Positions 18,295 through 26,391 of a DNA stretch of 64,000 nt are shown here, piece by piece (position 1 is the first letter of the stretch; the number at the start of each line of letters is the position of its first letter). The stretch covers positions 3,472,001 to 3,536,000 of the forward strand of contig JAUSZU010000001.1 in NCBI GenBank assembly GCA_030817875.1, in the 5' to 3' direction. The notes under the pieces were generated by a model, which made no database searches, had not been told where the DNA came from, and saw only the letters and a list, made by a program, of their open reading frames with translations. The stretch is from Flavobacterium sp. W4I14 (GTDB taxonomy: Bacteria > Bacteroidota > Bacteroidia > Sphingobacteriales > Sphingobacteriaceae). The translations under genes were made by a program, and so were the position numbers.

Positions 18295-20724
18295 ATGAAT
18301 AAAATTAAAGCCGTATTCTGCATCATTATTCCGATAGCATTAGCTTTTTTATTTAATACCAAATTAGGCAGTACACCCCCACTGTTAAAGTTCCTGGATC
18401 CTTTTATGGGTTTCTGGCAAAATGCAGAGAACAATCATTTTATGTTTAACCATAAAGCGAAAATCAAAGGGGCAATAGATAAAATCGAAATCGTTTTTGA
18501 CGACCGCATGATTCCACATATTTTTGCACAGAATGATCACGATCTGTATCTGGCACAAGGTTATGTAACCGCCATGCACCGCCTTTGGCAAATGGATTTC
18601 CAGACCCGTTTTGCAGCGGGTAGAATTAGTGAAGTAGTTGGCGATAAAGCGATAGAGGTAGACCGTTATCAACGCCGGATGGGCATGGTTTACGGAGCAG
18701 AAAACTCGTTAAAAGGTATGATGGCCGATCCTAAAGCAAAAGAAATGATCTTAGCTTATACCGAAGGGATCAATGCCTATATCAAAACGCTTTCTAAAGC
18801 CAATTATCCCTTAGAATACAAGATACTCGATTTTAAACCTGAAAACTGGACGCCTGTAAAATGTGCGCTGCTCCTAAAACAGATGTCGGCGGTATTAGCC
18901 ATGGGTTCCGACGAATTTTACATGACCAACATCTTGAAAAAATTCGGTCCTGAAATAACCAAAAACCTTTTCCCGGATTATCCATTCCGCGAAGACCCGA
19001 TCATACCTGTTGGCACAAAGTGGGATTTCTCTCCCCTACCAACACCTAAAACGCCAGAAAGCTTCACCCAGGCGCAAACAGGCGAGGTAAAAACAACCGA
19101 AAAAATAGAAGGCATTGGCAGTAATAACTGGGCTTTATCTGGTGCCAAAACTGCATCAGGATACCCGATTTTGGCAAACGACCCACATTTGGATTTAACA
19201 CTTCCTTCAATCTGGTATCAGATCCAGCTGCATGCACCGGGCGTAAATACTTACGGCGTTTCATTACCTGGTGCTCCGGGCGTAATTATAGGTTTTAACC
19301 AGAAAATAGCCTGGGGTGTGACTAATGTTGCCGCCGATGTACTGGATTTTTATCAGATTAAGTTTAAAGATTCCAGCCACAACGAATATTGGTACAACAA
19401 TAAATGGAAAGCCACAACAAAGAGATTGGAAACGATTAAAATCCGTGGTGGAAATGATGAAATAGATACCGTTTACTATACCCATCACGGGCCGGTGGTA
19501 TATTTCCAGAAACCAAAATATGGCAGGGCAGATAATGTACCCTTTGGCGATGCTTTGAGGTGGATTGCACATGATGAATCGAACGAGCTCATGACTTTTT
19601 ATTACCTGAACCGCGGCAAAAATTATAACGACTACCGTAAGGCCTTAACTTTTTATACCGCACCTGCACAGAACTTTGTTTTCGCCAGTGTGGATAACGA
19701 TATTGCCATCACGCCAAATGGTAAATTTCCTTTAAAATGGAAGGATCAGGGCAAGTTTATTCTTGATGGTACCGACCCGGCCTACGATTGGCAGGGCTGG
19801 ATCCCGAATGCACAGAATCCAACAGTTAAGAATCCGCCACGCGGTTTTGTAAGCTCGGCCAACCAGTCCTCTACCGATACTACTTATCCATACTACATTA
19901 ATTGGGAATTTGCACCTTATGAGCGTGGCAAAAGGATCAACGACCGCTTATCGGCGATGAGCAAGGCTACATTGGATAGCATCCGTTTGATGCAGACCGA
20001 TAATTATAGCATTATGGCACAAAACCTGGTTCCTGCTTTATTGCCCTTATTGAATAATGAGCAGTTAAATGCAACACAAAAAGAAGCATTGGCTTACCTG
20101 AGCAAGTGGAACAAACGTTACGATGCCCATGAAATTGCAGCCAGCGTATTTGAGATATGGACCAAACGCTTATCACATGATATCTGGGCGGACGAATTCG
20201 AGGTTAAAGGAATCCCGATGCGTTACCCTTCTAGAGACCGCACGGTTGAGATGATTTTGAAAGAACCCAATGCAACATGGTACGATAACATCAATACCAG
20301 CAAAAAAGAAACATTATCTGACCTGGTTAACGAAGCTTTTAAATATAGCTGCGATAGTTTGGAAAGACGCTTTGGGCCGATAAACAAAGATTGGGACTGG
20401 GCAAATGTAAAACAGACCAATGTACCACACCTGGCCAAAATACCAGGATTCGGTTCGAAGGTTTTACAGATTGGTGGTGCGAAAACAACGATTAATGCTT
20501 TGAGCGAAGCCAACGGACCTTCATGGCGGATGGTGATCGAACTGGGTAAAACGCCAAAAGGACATGGTGTTTATCCAGGCGGCCAATCAGGCAATCCTGG
20601 AAGCAAATTTTATGATAATATGATCGATACCTGGGCAAATGGTAGATTATACGATCTGTTTTATATGCAGAGTCCTGATGATAAATCGGGCACGGTTATT
20701 TCTCGTTTAAAAATTTCTAAATAG
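18295..20724 (+). CDS. Penicillin acylase family protein (Ntn hydrolase)
   Basis: The 809-residue precursor has an N-terminal hydrophobic signal or anchor (KAVFCIIIPIALAFLF), placing it in the periplasm or anchored there. The N-terminal alpha part (about 55-250) is followed by the self-cleavage site GIGSNNWALSG. Ser276 would become the N-terminal nucleophile of the beta chain, as in penicillin G acylase and quorum-quenching acylases. DPHLDLTLPSIWYQIQLHAPG-type residues follow as in the family. It hydrolyses an amide bond; natural substrates (acyl-homoserine lactones, peptides or others) cannot be told apart here. A small membrane protein gene begins 6 nt after its stop, suggesting an operon. 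Confidence 0.9.
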   Translation: MNKIKAVFCIIIPIALAFLFNTKLGSTPPLLKFLDPFMGFWQNAENNHFMFNHKAKIKGAIDKIEIVFDDRMIPHIFAQNDHDLYLAQGYVTAMHRLWQMDFQTRFAAGRISEVVGDKAIEVDRYQRRMGMVYGAENSLKGMMADPKAKEMILAYTEGINAYIKTLSKANYPLEYKILDFKPENWTPVKCALLLKQMSAVLAMGSDEFYMTNILKKFGPEITKNLFPDYPFREDPIIPVGTKWDFSPLPTPKTPESFTQAQTGEVKTTEKIEGIGSNNWALSGAKTASGYPILANDPHLDLTLPSIWYQIQLHAPGVNTYGVSLPGAPGVIIGFNQKIAWGVTNVAADVLDFYQIKFKDSSHNEYWYNNKWKATTKRLETIKIRGGNDEIDTVYYTHHGPVVYFQKPKYGRADNVPFGDALRWIAHDESNELMTFYYLNRGKNYNDYRKALTFYTAPAQNFVFASVDNDIAITPNGKFPLKWKDQGKFILDGTDPAYDWQGWIPNAQNPTVKNPPRGFVSSANQSSTDTTYPYYINWEFAPYERGKRINDRLSAMSKATLDSIRLMQTDNYSIMAQNLVPALLPLLNNEQLNATQKEALAYLSKWNKRYDAHEIAASVFEIWTKRLSHDIWADEFEVKGIPMRYPSRDRTVEMILKEPNATWYDNINTSKKETLSDLVNEAFKYSCDSLERRFGPINKDWDWANVKQTNVPHLAKIPGFGSKVLQIGGAKTTINALSEANGPSWRMVIELGKTPKGHGVYPGGQSGNPGSKFYDNMIDTWANGRLYDLFYMQSPDDKSGTVISRLKISK

Positions 20725-20730
20725 GCTAAA

Positions 20731-21090
20731 ATGGTTTTCATTGTTATATTAATAATCTGTTTCCTTTTACAAATGATTGCCCCCTGGTGGATCATTATTG
20801 TGATTTCATTTGCCACCTGCGGCATTATCGGCAAGACAGGCAAAATAGCCTTCTGGCAATCTTTCCTAGCTATTTTCTTACTTTGGATCGGGTATGCTTT
20901 ATTTAAAAGCTTGCCCAATGACAACGTCCTTGCCAGCCGTGTGGCCGTAATGACGGGCATAAAACTCTGGTGGGCACTACTGTTGGTTACTGGGATTTTA
21001 AGCGGCCTGGTTGCCGGGATTAGCGGTTACTGCGGCTATCAGTTCCGCATGGCGATGCTGGCGAAAAAAACTGACGAGAAAATAGCATAA
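20731..21090 (+). CDS. Hypothetical small membrane protein, 119 residues
   Basis: It starts 6 nt after the acylase stop and shows four hydrophobic segments (FIVILIICFLLQMIAPWW, IIIVISFATCGIIG, FWQSFLAIFLLWIGYALF and LWWALLLVTGILSGLVAGIS) with a short charged C-terminus. I recognise no named family. The close spacing suggests co-transcription with the acylase and the following LuxE-like gene (19-nt gap). Confidence 0.65.
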   Translation: MVFIVILIICFLLQMIAPWWIIIVISFATCGIIGKTGKIAFWQSFLAIFLLWIGYALFKSLPNDNVLASRVAVMTGIKLWWALLLVTGILSGLVAGISGYCGYQFRMAMLAKKTDEKIA

Positions 21091-21109
21091 TGCTTCGTAC
21101 TTTTGCCCT

Positions 21110-22093
21110 GTGAATTTAACAGCTAACGATATATTTTCTGTAAAGAGTACCGATGCGTTTAACGCCCTTGCCTTAAACATTTTTAAGTTACAGGCTCAAA
21201 ACTGCAATGTTTACCGCGAATATATCTTTCACTTAGGTATTGATGCTGATGAGGTAAGCGAAATTGCACAGATACCTTTTTTGCCCATCAGTTTTTTTAA
21301 AAGCCATTCCATTCTAAGCAGTACCGATCCTGTCGAAATTACTTTCAGCAGCTCTGGTACTACAGGCATGGTACAGAGCAGCCATCGTGTAACTGACGTG
21401 AAATTATATGAACAAAGCTATTTGCAGGCTTTTGCGCAATTTTACGGAGACATCACCGAATATTGCTTTTTGGCCCTACTCCCATCCTATCAACAGCGAG
21501 CTGGTTCATCGCTGATTTATATGGTGAACGATCTGATTGAAAAGAGCAGGCATCCAAAAAGTGGTTACTTTTTATACAACCATGATGAATTACTGAAAAC
21601 CCTTCTGGATCTTAAATCAAAAAAACAGAAAACCGTTTTAATCGGTGTTACTTATGCCCTGCTCGATTTTATAGAACAGTCTGAAATCGATTTCCCCGAG
21701 CTGATTGTAATGGAAACGGGAGGGATGAAAGGGAAACGTAAAGAAATGGTAAGGGAAGAACTTCACGAACAATTGACCAAAGGATTCGGCGTAAGTGCGA
21801 TCCATAGCGAATATGGAATGACCGAACTACTTTCTCAGGCTTATTCTTTGGGTGAAGGTATCTTTAACTGTCCCAGCTGGATGCAGGTTTTGATCCGCGA
21901 CACCAACGATCCTTTAAGTTTGATAGCTAATGGCAGGACTGGGGGCATCAATGTAATCGATCTGGCCAATCTCAATTCTTGCTCATTTATTGCCACACAG
22001 GATCTGGGGAGAATAAATCCTGATCAAAGTTTTGAAGTATTGGGCCGGTTTGACGATGCCGATATCAGGGGTTGTAATCTTTTGGTGCAGTAA
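21110..22093 (+). CDS. LuxE-like acyl-protein synthetase / AMP-dependent adenylating protein
   Basis: The 327-residue protein has the adenylate-forming loop FSSSGTTGMVQS (about residues 80-91), a TGGMKGKRKEM segment and HSEYGMTELLSQAY, matching the LuxE acyl-protein synthetase family, which activates fatty acids or related acids with ATP. LQAQNCNVYREYI and IPFLPISFFKSH at the N-terminus are also typical. Translation starts with GTG at 21110. No luxC or luxD reductase or thioesterase gene is near, so it does not belong to a luminescence system. Bacteroidota carry such proteins in cell-envelope or polyketide contexts; the substrate here is unknown. It converges with the Fur gene at a 3-nt gap. 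Confidence 0.8.
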   Translation: MNLTANDIFSVKSTDAFNALALNIFKLQAQNCNVYREYIFHLGIDADEVSEIAQIPFLPISFFKSHSILSSTDPVEITFSSSGTTGMVQSSHRVTDVKLYEQSYLQAFAQFYGDITEYCFLALLPSYQQRAGSSLIYMVNDLIEKSRHPKSGYFLYNHDELLKTLLDLKSKKQKTVLIGVTYALLDFIEQSEIDFPELIVMETGGMKGKRKEMVREELHEQLTKGFGVSAIHSEYGMTELLSQAYSLGEGIFNCPSWMQVLIRDTNDPLSLIANGRTGGINVIDLANLNSCSFIATQDLGRINPDQSFEVLGRFDDADIRGCNLLVQ

Positions 22094-22096
22094 GCC

Positions 22097-22534
22097 CTAA
22101 TTTACCTTATCCGAACAGCTGGCGCATAAACCAGTAGCAATCAGGTTAAGGTGCTCTACTTTAAATCCGGCAGGAACTTTTAATGCCGGAATTTTAACGG
22201 TATCCAAACAGTAAATTTTATGACAGTTATCGCAGTTAAAATGCACATGTTCATCATGGTGATCGTGTGCACTGCAGCCATCAGAACAGATGGCATAATT
22301 GGCTGTGCCTTGCTGATCTAAAACCTTATGTATAATCCCTTTTTCTTCGAAAGCCTGCAAAACACGGTATAAAGTAACCCGGTCTGCATCCTTGCCCATT
22401 ACCTGCTCCAAATAAGGCTGAGATGTTGCAGAATCTCTTCCGCTCAAAATCTCCAGCACTTGTAAACGTGGGGCAGTTCTTTTTAGTCCGTTTTTAACCA
22501 AAAGTTTTTCGAAACGCGCTGTTTTGTTTTCCAT
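22097..22534 (-). CDS. Fur-family metalloregulator, probably Zur-like
   Basis: The protein has 145 residues. It contains an N-terminal winged helix (LKRTAPRLQVLEIL through DRVTLYRVLQAFEEKGII) and a C-terminal metal-binding dimerisation domain with a His-rich HDHHDEHVHF stretch and two cysteine pairs, CDNC (then HKIYC) and CASC, as in structural zinc sites of Fur/Zur. It is the last gene of an eight-gene operon with MerC, ABC and DUF3299 genes, divergent from a COG0523 GTPase. That context argues for zinc sensing rather than iron. It probably binds the two palindromes at 26334 and 26372 and represses the whole locus. The metal identity is inferred from context. Confidence 0.85.
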   Translation of the reverse strand: MENKTARFEKLLVKNGLKRTAPRLQVLEILSGRDSATSQPYLEQVMGKDADRVTLYRVLQAFEEKGIIHKVLDQQGTANYAICSDGCSAHDHHDEHVHFNCDNCHKIYCLDTVKIPALKVPAGFKVEHLNLIATGLCASCSDKVN

Positions 22535-22554
22535 AGCAATACAAAAATAAGTAA

Positions 22555-23004
22555 TTAATTAATCAGTTTGGCATTCTTGATGCTTATTGGCGGTGCATAG
22601 CTCGCATCCTTTTGTTCCAATTTTAAAATCCCCCGTACATGGATAGGTTTTTCATCATAAGGCACCGCAATTTTCATCTCAACCATAATCATTACCGGGA
22701 TACCGTTTTGTCCGCAAAAATAACATTGGTTAATGGGCAGGGTAGCCAAAAGAAATTGCTGTTGTTTTTGTCCACTTTTTATAGGGATCAGGTAACCTGT
22801 TAAATCAAACTCCCTGTTCTCAAAACGTCTGATCGACTCTGTAAACAGGGGCAAAAGTTCGTTCTTTTCGGTAAGTTCAAATTTCACAGAGCCGATTACA
22901 TCCCAGTTTAAAGATCGCAACTGATCTTTTGGGTTGTGCTTTTGCGTTTGTGCAGCAACTGAGCAAACCGAAAACAGAAAGAAAATAAAATGCAAATATC
23001 TCAT
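22555..23004 (-). CDS. DUF3299-like exported protein, divergent copy (third of three)
   Basis: The 149 residues begin with a signal peptide (FIFFLFSVCSVAAQ). The body resembles the two upstream paralogues but is diverged: the conserved metal- or redox-like motif reads CYFCGQNGIPVMIMVEM, where the others have CPYCG. The family is found in periplasmic proteins encoded beside FtsX-type ABC permeases in zinc-responsive operons of other bacteria. It overlaps the upstream paralogue by 4 nt, and the Fur gene follows after 20 nt. The function is unknown; metal or client-protein handling in the periplasm is inference. Confidence 0.75.
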   Translation of the reverse strand: MRYLHFIFFLFSVCSVAAQTQKHNPKDQLRSLNWDVIGSVKFELTEKNELLPLFTESIRRFENREFDLTGYLIPIKSGQKQQQFLLATLPINQCYFCGQNGIPVMIMVEMKIAVPYDEKPIHVRGILKLEQKDASYAPPISIKNAKLIN

Positions 23005-23438
23005 CGTTTTATCGCATCTAAAAGAAAAAAGGTAGATCGGCTATCACCAGAATCGTTGATTATCAATTTGCCTTTCAGGGTAATCGGCTCATCGGTCCAG
23101 GTAATCGGCTTTAAAGTCTTCACTTCTATCATCGAAGGGATATCGCCCGTACCACAATACGGGCAGGAGGCAACGGGCACAATAGAAAACATAAACTCGC
23201 TGAAGCTATTGCCAACTTTAGTAGGGATAATATACCCAGGGATTTCGATTATCTTATTATCGATTGCCTTTAGTGCAGGTGGAAAAACAGCCTGCCAAAC
23301 CAATGGTTTTACCTGCTTATCGTACTTTAAGCCGATCAGGTTCCAGGTGGGCGTGCGCATATCGGTATGTACATTTACCTGCGCAACAGCCGTAAAAGAG
23401 ATCAACATCAATAAAACCGTTATATATTTTTTCATCAT
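23001..23438 (-). CDS. DUF3299-like exported protein (second of three)
   Basis: The 145 residues begin with a signal peptide (ITVLLMLISFTAVAQ). The mature part starts VNVHTDMRTPTWNLIGL, nearly the same as in the next paralogue, and contains SCPYCGTGDIPSMIEV with a C-x2-C pair. It overlaps both neighbours by 4 nt (ATGA-type coupling), so the three copies are translated from one message. Tandem duplication is evident. The biochemical role is not known. Confidence 0.8.
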   Translation of the reverse strand: MMKKYITVLLMLISFTAVAQVNVHTDMRTPTWNLIGLKYDKQVKPLVWQAVFPPALKAIDNKIIEIPGYIIPTKVGNSFSEFMFSIVPVASCPYCGTGDIPSMIEVKTLKPITWTDEPITLKGKLIINDSGDSRSTFFLLDAIKR

Positions 23439-23872
23439 AACTGTTTTGCGTTTAGAAGAAAAAACTCGCTCTTATCATCACCCGAATCGTTAATAATGAA
23501 TATCCCTTTCAGTTTGATCGCTTTTTCGGTAATGGGAATAGCCGTTAACATTTTCACCTGCACCATAGATGGAATATCGCCCGAGCCACAGTACGGACAG
23601 GAGGCAATAGGTACAATAGAGAGCATAAATTCGCTAAATTTCGATCCTACCTTTGTGGGAATGATGTAACCGGGCAGCTCGATAACCTTATTGTGTAATG
23701 CCTTTAATGCTGGCGGAAAAACGCTCCCCCACTTCTTTGGAGCAATTTCGGCATCATATCTTAAACCGATGAGGTTCCAGGTAGGCGTGCGCATGTCGGT
23801 ATGCACCTTAACCTGCGCCGCTACTACGTGGATAACTAAACATGAAACAACCAATAAAACTAATTTCTTCAT
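23435..23872 (-). CDS. DUF3299-like exported protein (first of three)
   Basis: The 145 residues include a signal peptide (LVLLVVSCLVIHVVAAQ), the shared HTDMRTPTWNLIGLRYD start of the mature protein, and SCPYCGSGDIPSMVQVKM. It lies 18 nt downstream of the FtsX permease and overlaps the second copy by 4 nt. Order and spacing (permease, then exported protein) match a secretion or extraction complex in which the ABC pair works on or with this protein. That link is inference. Confidence 0.8.
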   Translation of the reverse strand: MKKLVLLVVSCLVIHVVAAQVKVHTDMRTPTWNLIGLRYDAEIAPKKWGSVFPPALKALHNKVIELPGYIIPTKVGSKFSEFMLSIVPIASCPYCGSGDIPSMVQVKMLTAIPITEKAIKLKGIFIINDSGDDKSEFFLLNAKQL

Positions 23873-23890
23873 CGTATTAACCTCAACCGA

Positions 23891-25105
23891 TTATATGTTT
23901 TTGGTTAAAGTTTCGGCAATATCAACCTTGTAAATCTGCATAGCAGGGATAAGCGAGGCCAAAGTGCCGATAAACAACCCGATCCAGATTAAATATACTT
24001 CCTGTGGAACTGCAATAAGCCCGGTTAATTTTGCCTGAGAAGATTCTTGATAGGTTCCAATTACCTCAAGGGCAAAGTGCCCGATTAACAAACCCAAACA
24101 GGTACCGATAAACGTAACCAAAACCCCTTCAAACATGACCAGGAAAAAGAGTTTCGACTTTGATGCACCAAGACAGCGCATAATGGCCAGGTCGTATTTC
24201 CGTTCTTTCATGGCGTTATAAAGGCTGATAAAAATACTCAGGGCAGCAATCCCCATAATAAATATGGCGAACCATTGCAGCGTATCAATCCCAACGCCAA
24301 TCAGCGAAAACAACCTTGCACTTTCCATCGCTGGAGAGGCCGCCTGCATGTTTGTACTTTGGTTAACCATCCGCGGAAAAAGAATCACCGACATTGGCGA
24401 TTTATACTGGATCAGCAAGGCTGTAATCTGTTTATCGTTAATCTCTTTGGCTTCTTCTCCAGAAAAGTGGCTATGGCTCTCAACATGCTTCTCTTCATGC
24501 ATTTTATATACACTGCCAATATTAGTGAGGATCAGGTTGTCGGTTATGCTTCCCTGTGGCTTTAAAATCCCTTTTACGTGGTAAGCATGTTGTTTATGAA
24601 CATCTCCATTCCCGGTTAAACCATGTGCACCGAAAAAAGAATCGCCAATCTTCAGCCCCGATGTTAAGGCAACAGTGCTACCAAGGGTTACTTCTAAATC
24701 TTTATGCCAAAAACTGCCCTTTTGAATAGATAAACCGTAAAGATTAGAGAAAGTACTATCAGTGCCAACAATCCGGTAACCATTGTAGTTATCGCCCAAT
24801 GCCAATGGAACAGCCCTTTTAACCATAGGATTCTGCATTAATTTGTAGGCATCTTTAGCAGGAATATTTCCTGTTGGGTAATCGATGTGGTAAACGCTGC
24901 TTAATATTAACTGTAATGGGCTTCCTTTTGCCCCCACAACCAGATCGATATCCTTGGCATTTTTCTCCAATTTGTTACTGATCTGTGTAGAAGCCAAAAA
25001 GAGAATAGACAGGATGCTTACACCAAAGGCAGCTAAAATAATATTCAAAATTGTTGTTAGCTTATTCCTGACGAGGTTTTTGCTACTGATTTTAAAGATA
25101 TTCAT
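23891..25105 (-). CDS. FtsX/MacB-type ABC transporter permease
   Basis: The 404-residue protein has one N-terminal membrane helix (TTILNIILAAFGVSILSILF), a large periplasmic domain (about 45-270) and three C-terminal helices (WFAIFIMGIAALSIFISLY, LFFLVMFEGVLVTFIGTCLG and VYLIWIGLFIGTLASLIPAM). This is the topology of LolC/LolE, MacB and FtsX mechanotransmission permeases. The periplasmic domain has a His-rich patch (HEEKHVESHSHFSGEE), which could bind metal. Its start overlaps the ATPase stop by 1 nt. It probably moves or releases a periplasmic or outer-membrane component rather than importing ions itself. Confidence 0.88.
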   Translation of the reverse strand: MNIFKISSKNLVRNKLTTILNIILAAFGVSILSILFLASTQISNKLEKNAKDIDLVVGAKGSPLQLILSSVYHIDYPTGNIPAKDAYKLMQNPMVKRAVPLALGDNYNGYRIVGTDSTFSNLYGLSIQKGSFWHKDLEVTLGSTVALTSGLKIGDSFFGAHGLTGNGDVHKQHAYHVKGILKPQGSITDNLILTNIGSVYKMHEEKHVESHSHFSGEEAKEINDKQITALLIQYKSPMSVILFPRMVNQSTNMQAASPAMESARLFSLIGVGIDTLQWFAIFIMGIAALSIFISLYNAMKERKYDLAIMRCLGASKSKLFFLVMFEGVLVTFIGTCLGLLIGHFALEVIGTYQESSQAKLTGLIAVPQEVYLIWIGLFIGTLASLIPAMQIYKVDIAETLTKNI

Positions 25106-25731
25106 TAAAGTAGATAGGTTTTAGTAATGTGGTCCCGAACCCTTCGGTCGTGCGTGGCAATGATCAGTGCAGCTCCATTATCTTTAGCCTGGGTAGTCAG
25201 CAGCTGGATTACCTGATTGGCATTTTCATCATCTAAGCTAGATGTAGGCTCATCAGCAATCAGCAGATCGGGTTTGTTTACCAATGCTCGCGCCACCGAA
25301 ACCCTTTGCAACTGCCCCTGACTTAATTGGTCAGGATAATTTTTAACCAGCTCAGCAATACCCAGATCTTGCAAAAGTGAAAGATTCCGTTCATGATCTA
25401 CAGGTAGCCCTGCCATTACCGCAGCAAGCGCTAAGTTATCGAGCACATCAAGTGAACGAATAAGATGTGGCCTTTGAAAAATGATTCCGATATGTCTTCC
25501 CCTGAACCTATCCCGCCCTCTTGCAGGCAAAGTATATAAATCGGTCCCATTAATTAAAACTTCACCCTGGCTTGGCTCCAAAAGACCAGAAATAATATTG
25601 AGCAGTGTACTCTTTCCACTACCAGATGCACCTAGTAAAAGCCAATGCTCCATATCAGCAATTTCCCAGTATGGAAATTTTAATCTTCTCCCCTTTTCAT
25701 AAACATGTGCCAGTGAACTGATCTTAATCAT
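25105..25731 (-). CDS. ABC transporter ATP-binding protein (LolD/MacB type)
   Basis: The 208-residue single nucleotide-binding domain has Walker A GASGSGKST, signature LSQGQLQRVSVARAL, Walker B LLIADEPTSSLDDENA and the switch His in IIATHDRR. It is the partner of the FtsX-type permease, with a 1-nt overlap. Its ATG at 25731 overlaps the stop codon region of the small lipoprotein gene by 8 nt, pointing to coupled translation. Confidence 0.93.
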   Translation of the reverse strand: MIKISSLAHVYEKGRRLKFPYWEIADMEHWLLLGASGSGKSTLLNIISGLLEPSQGEVLINGTDLYTLPARGRDRFRGRHIGIIFQRPHLIRSLDVLDNLALAAVMAGLPVDHERNLSLLQDLGIAELVKNYPDQLSQGQLQRVSVARALVNKPDLLIADEPTSSLDDENANQVIQLLTTQAKDNGAALIIATHDRRVRDHITKTYLL

Positions 25732-25888
25732 GATGTAACACCTTTTGCACTTTTTTAACTACCAGATTTTTGATGGCATAATGCCTGTACAGTTCTATTC
25801 CATCATTTGTGCCGTGCTTGCAGGCAGGATTTAACATGGTAACAAACAACAATGCAGGGATAAATATGATTTTATAATTCTTTGACAT
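25724..25888 (-). CDS. Small lipoprotein-like protein, 54 residues, in the metal locus
   Basis: The frame from ATG 25888 to TAA 25724-25726 encodes a signal-like segment (KIIFIPALLFVTMLNPAC) with a cysteine at position 23 that could be lipidated, although Pro-Ala before it is a loose lipobox. The short mature part is rich in charged residues and ends LHHD. The gene fills the gap between MerC (21 nt upstream) and the ATPase, and overlaps the ATPase start by 8 nt. Position and coupling argue that it is real. The function is unknown; a periplasmic metal-binding or ABC-accessory role is speculative. Confidence 0.6.
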   Translation of the reverse strand: MSKNYKIIFIPALLFVTMLNPACKHGTNDGIELYRHYAIKNLVVKKVQKVLHHD

Positions 25889-25909
25889 ATTAGTTAATAA
25901 GGATAAATT

Positions 25910-26305
25910 TTAGTGCTGATGATCTATGGGACAAGACTTGAGTATTCTTAAATTGATGTAATGGGCAGTCGCAATTGTAAATCCACCAAGCGGGATCAAA
26001 ATCGGCTCTAGCAGCTCAATTCCCGAAAAATGCCCAAATGCAATGCAGGCAAAGCCCGAAATAAGCATTAGGATTGGCATAATACGGTGATGCTGTTTAC
26101 GGTAGGCAGCACTTAAGCTCCAGATACCAATAATCAATGAAACTGCGATCATCGTAATTTCAACCGTTTCATTGGCCAGGAAACCCATTCCCCACATCGG
26201 CAAAACAGTGATCAGGAATGGTAGTGCTGCGCAATGTACGGCACAAAGTGTTGAGGCGGTAATGCCGATCCGGTCGAGGTTGATTTTGTAGCTCCGTAGT
26301 TTCAT
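25910..26305 (-). CDS. MerC-domain membrane protein
   Basis: About 131 residues starting at ATG 26305 (MKLRSYKINLDRIGITAST). The frame is open to 26362, but the upstream part overlaps the promoter. Four hydrophobic helices and the first-helix motif CAVHCAALPFL, with two cysteines and a histidine, are typical of MerC metal-transport proteins; the C-terminus ends in HQH. It is the first gene of the metal operon. A -7-like TATATTTG on the minus strand (26324-26331) and a palindrome just upstream of that fit metal-regulated expression. Given the neighbours, zinc rather than mercury is the likely metal. Confidence 0.85.
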   Translation of the reverse strand: MKLRSYKINLDRIGITASTLCAVHCAALPFLITVLPMWGMGFLANETVEITMIAVSLIIGIWSLSAAYRKQHHRIMPILMLISGFACIAFGHFSGIELLEPILIPLGGFTIATAHYINLRILKSCPIDHQH

Positions 26306-26333
26306 TAAAATAAATTTAGTCCACAAATATAAA

Positions 26334-26348
26334 AGCAATATAGTTGCA
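26334..26348. promoter_or_regulatory. Candidate Zur operator 1 (AGCAATATAGTTGCA)
   Basis: Palindrome GCAA-N5-TTGC, 2 bp upstream of a minus-strand -7 element (TATATTTG, 26324-26331) for the MerC operon. It is the same half-site arrangement as the second site at 26372. Binding by the Fur-family protein of this operon is inference. Confidence 0.5.
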
Positions 26349-26371
26349 TTTAAAATAATCAAGGCTATATT

Positions 26372-26386
26372 TGCAACATAATTGCA
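26372..26386. promoter_or_regulatory. Candidate Zur operator 2 (TGCAACATAATTGCA)
   Basis: Palindrome TGCAA-N5-TTGCA, overlapping the plus-strand -7 element TATATTTG at 26366-26373 and ending 5 bp before the COG0523 start codon. A repressor here would block that promoter. It is paired with the site at 26334 in one divergent region. Confidence 0.55.
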
Positions 26387-26391
26387 TTAAC

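Noticed and set aside
22990..23493. 167-codon plus-strand frame opposite the DUF3299 genes
   Set aside because: Antisense to two well-supported overlapping genes with signal peptides; no recognisable features.
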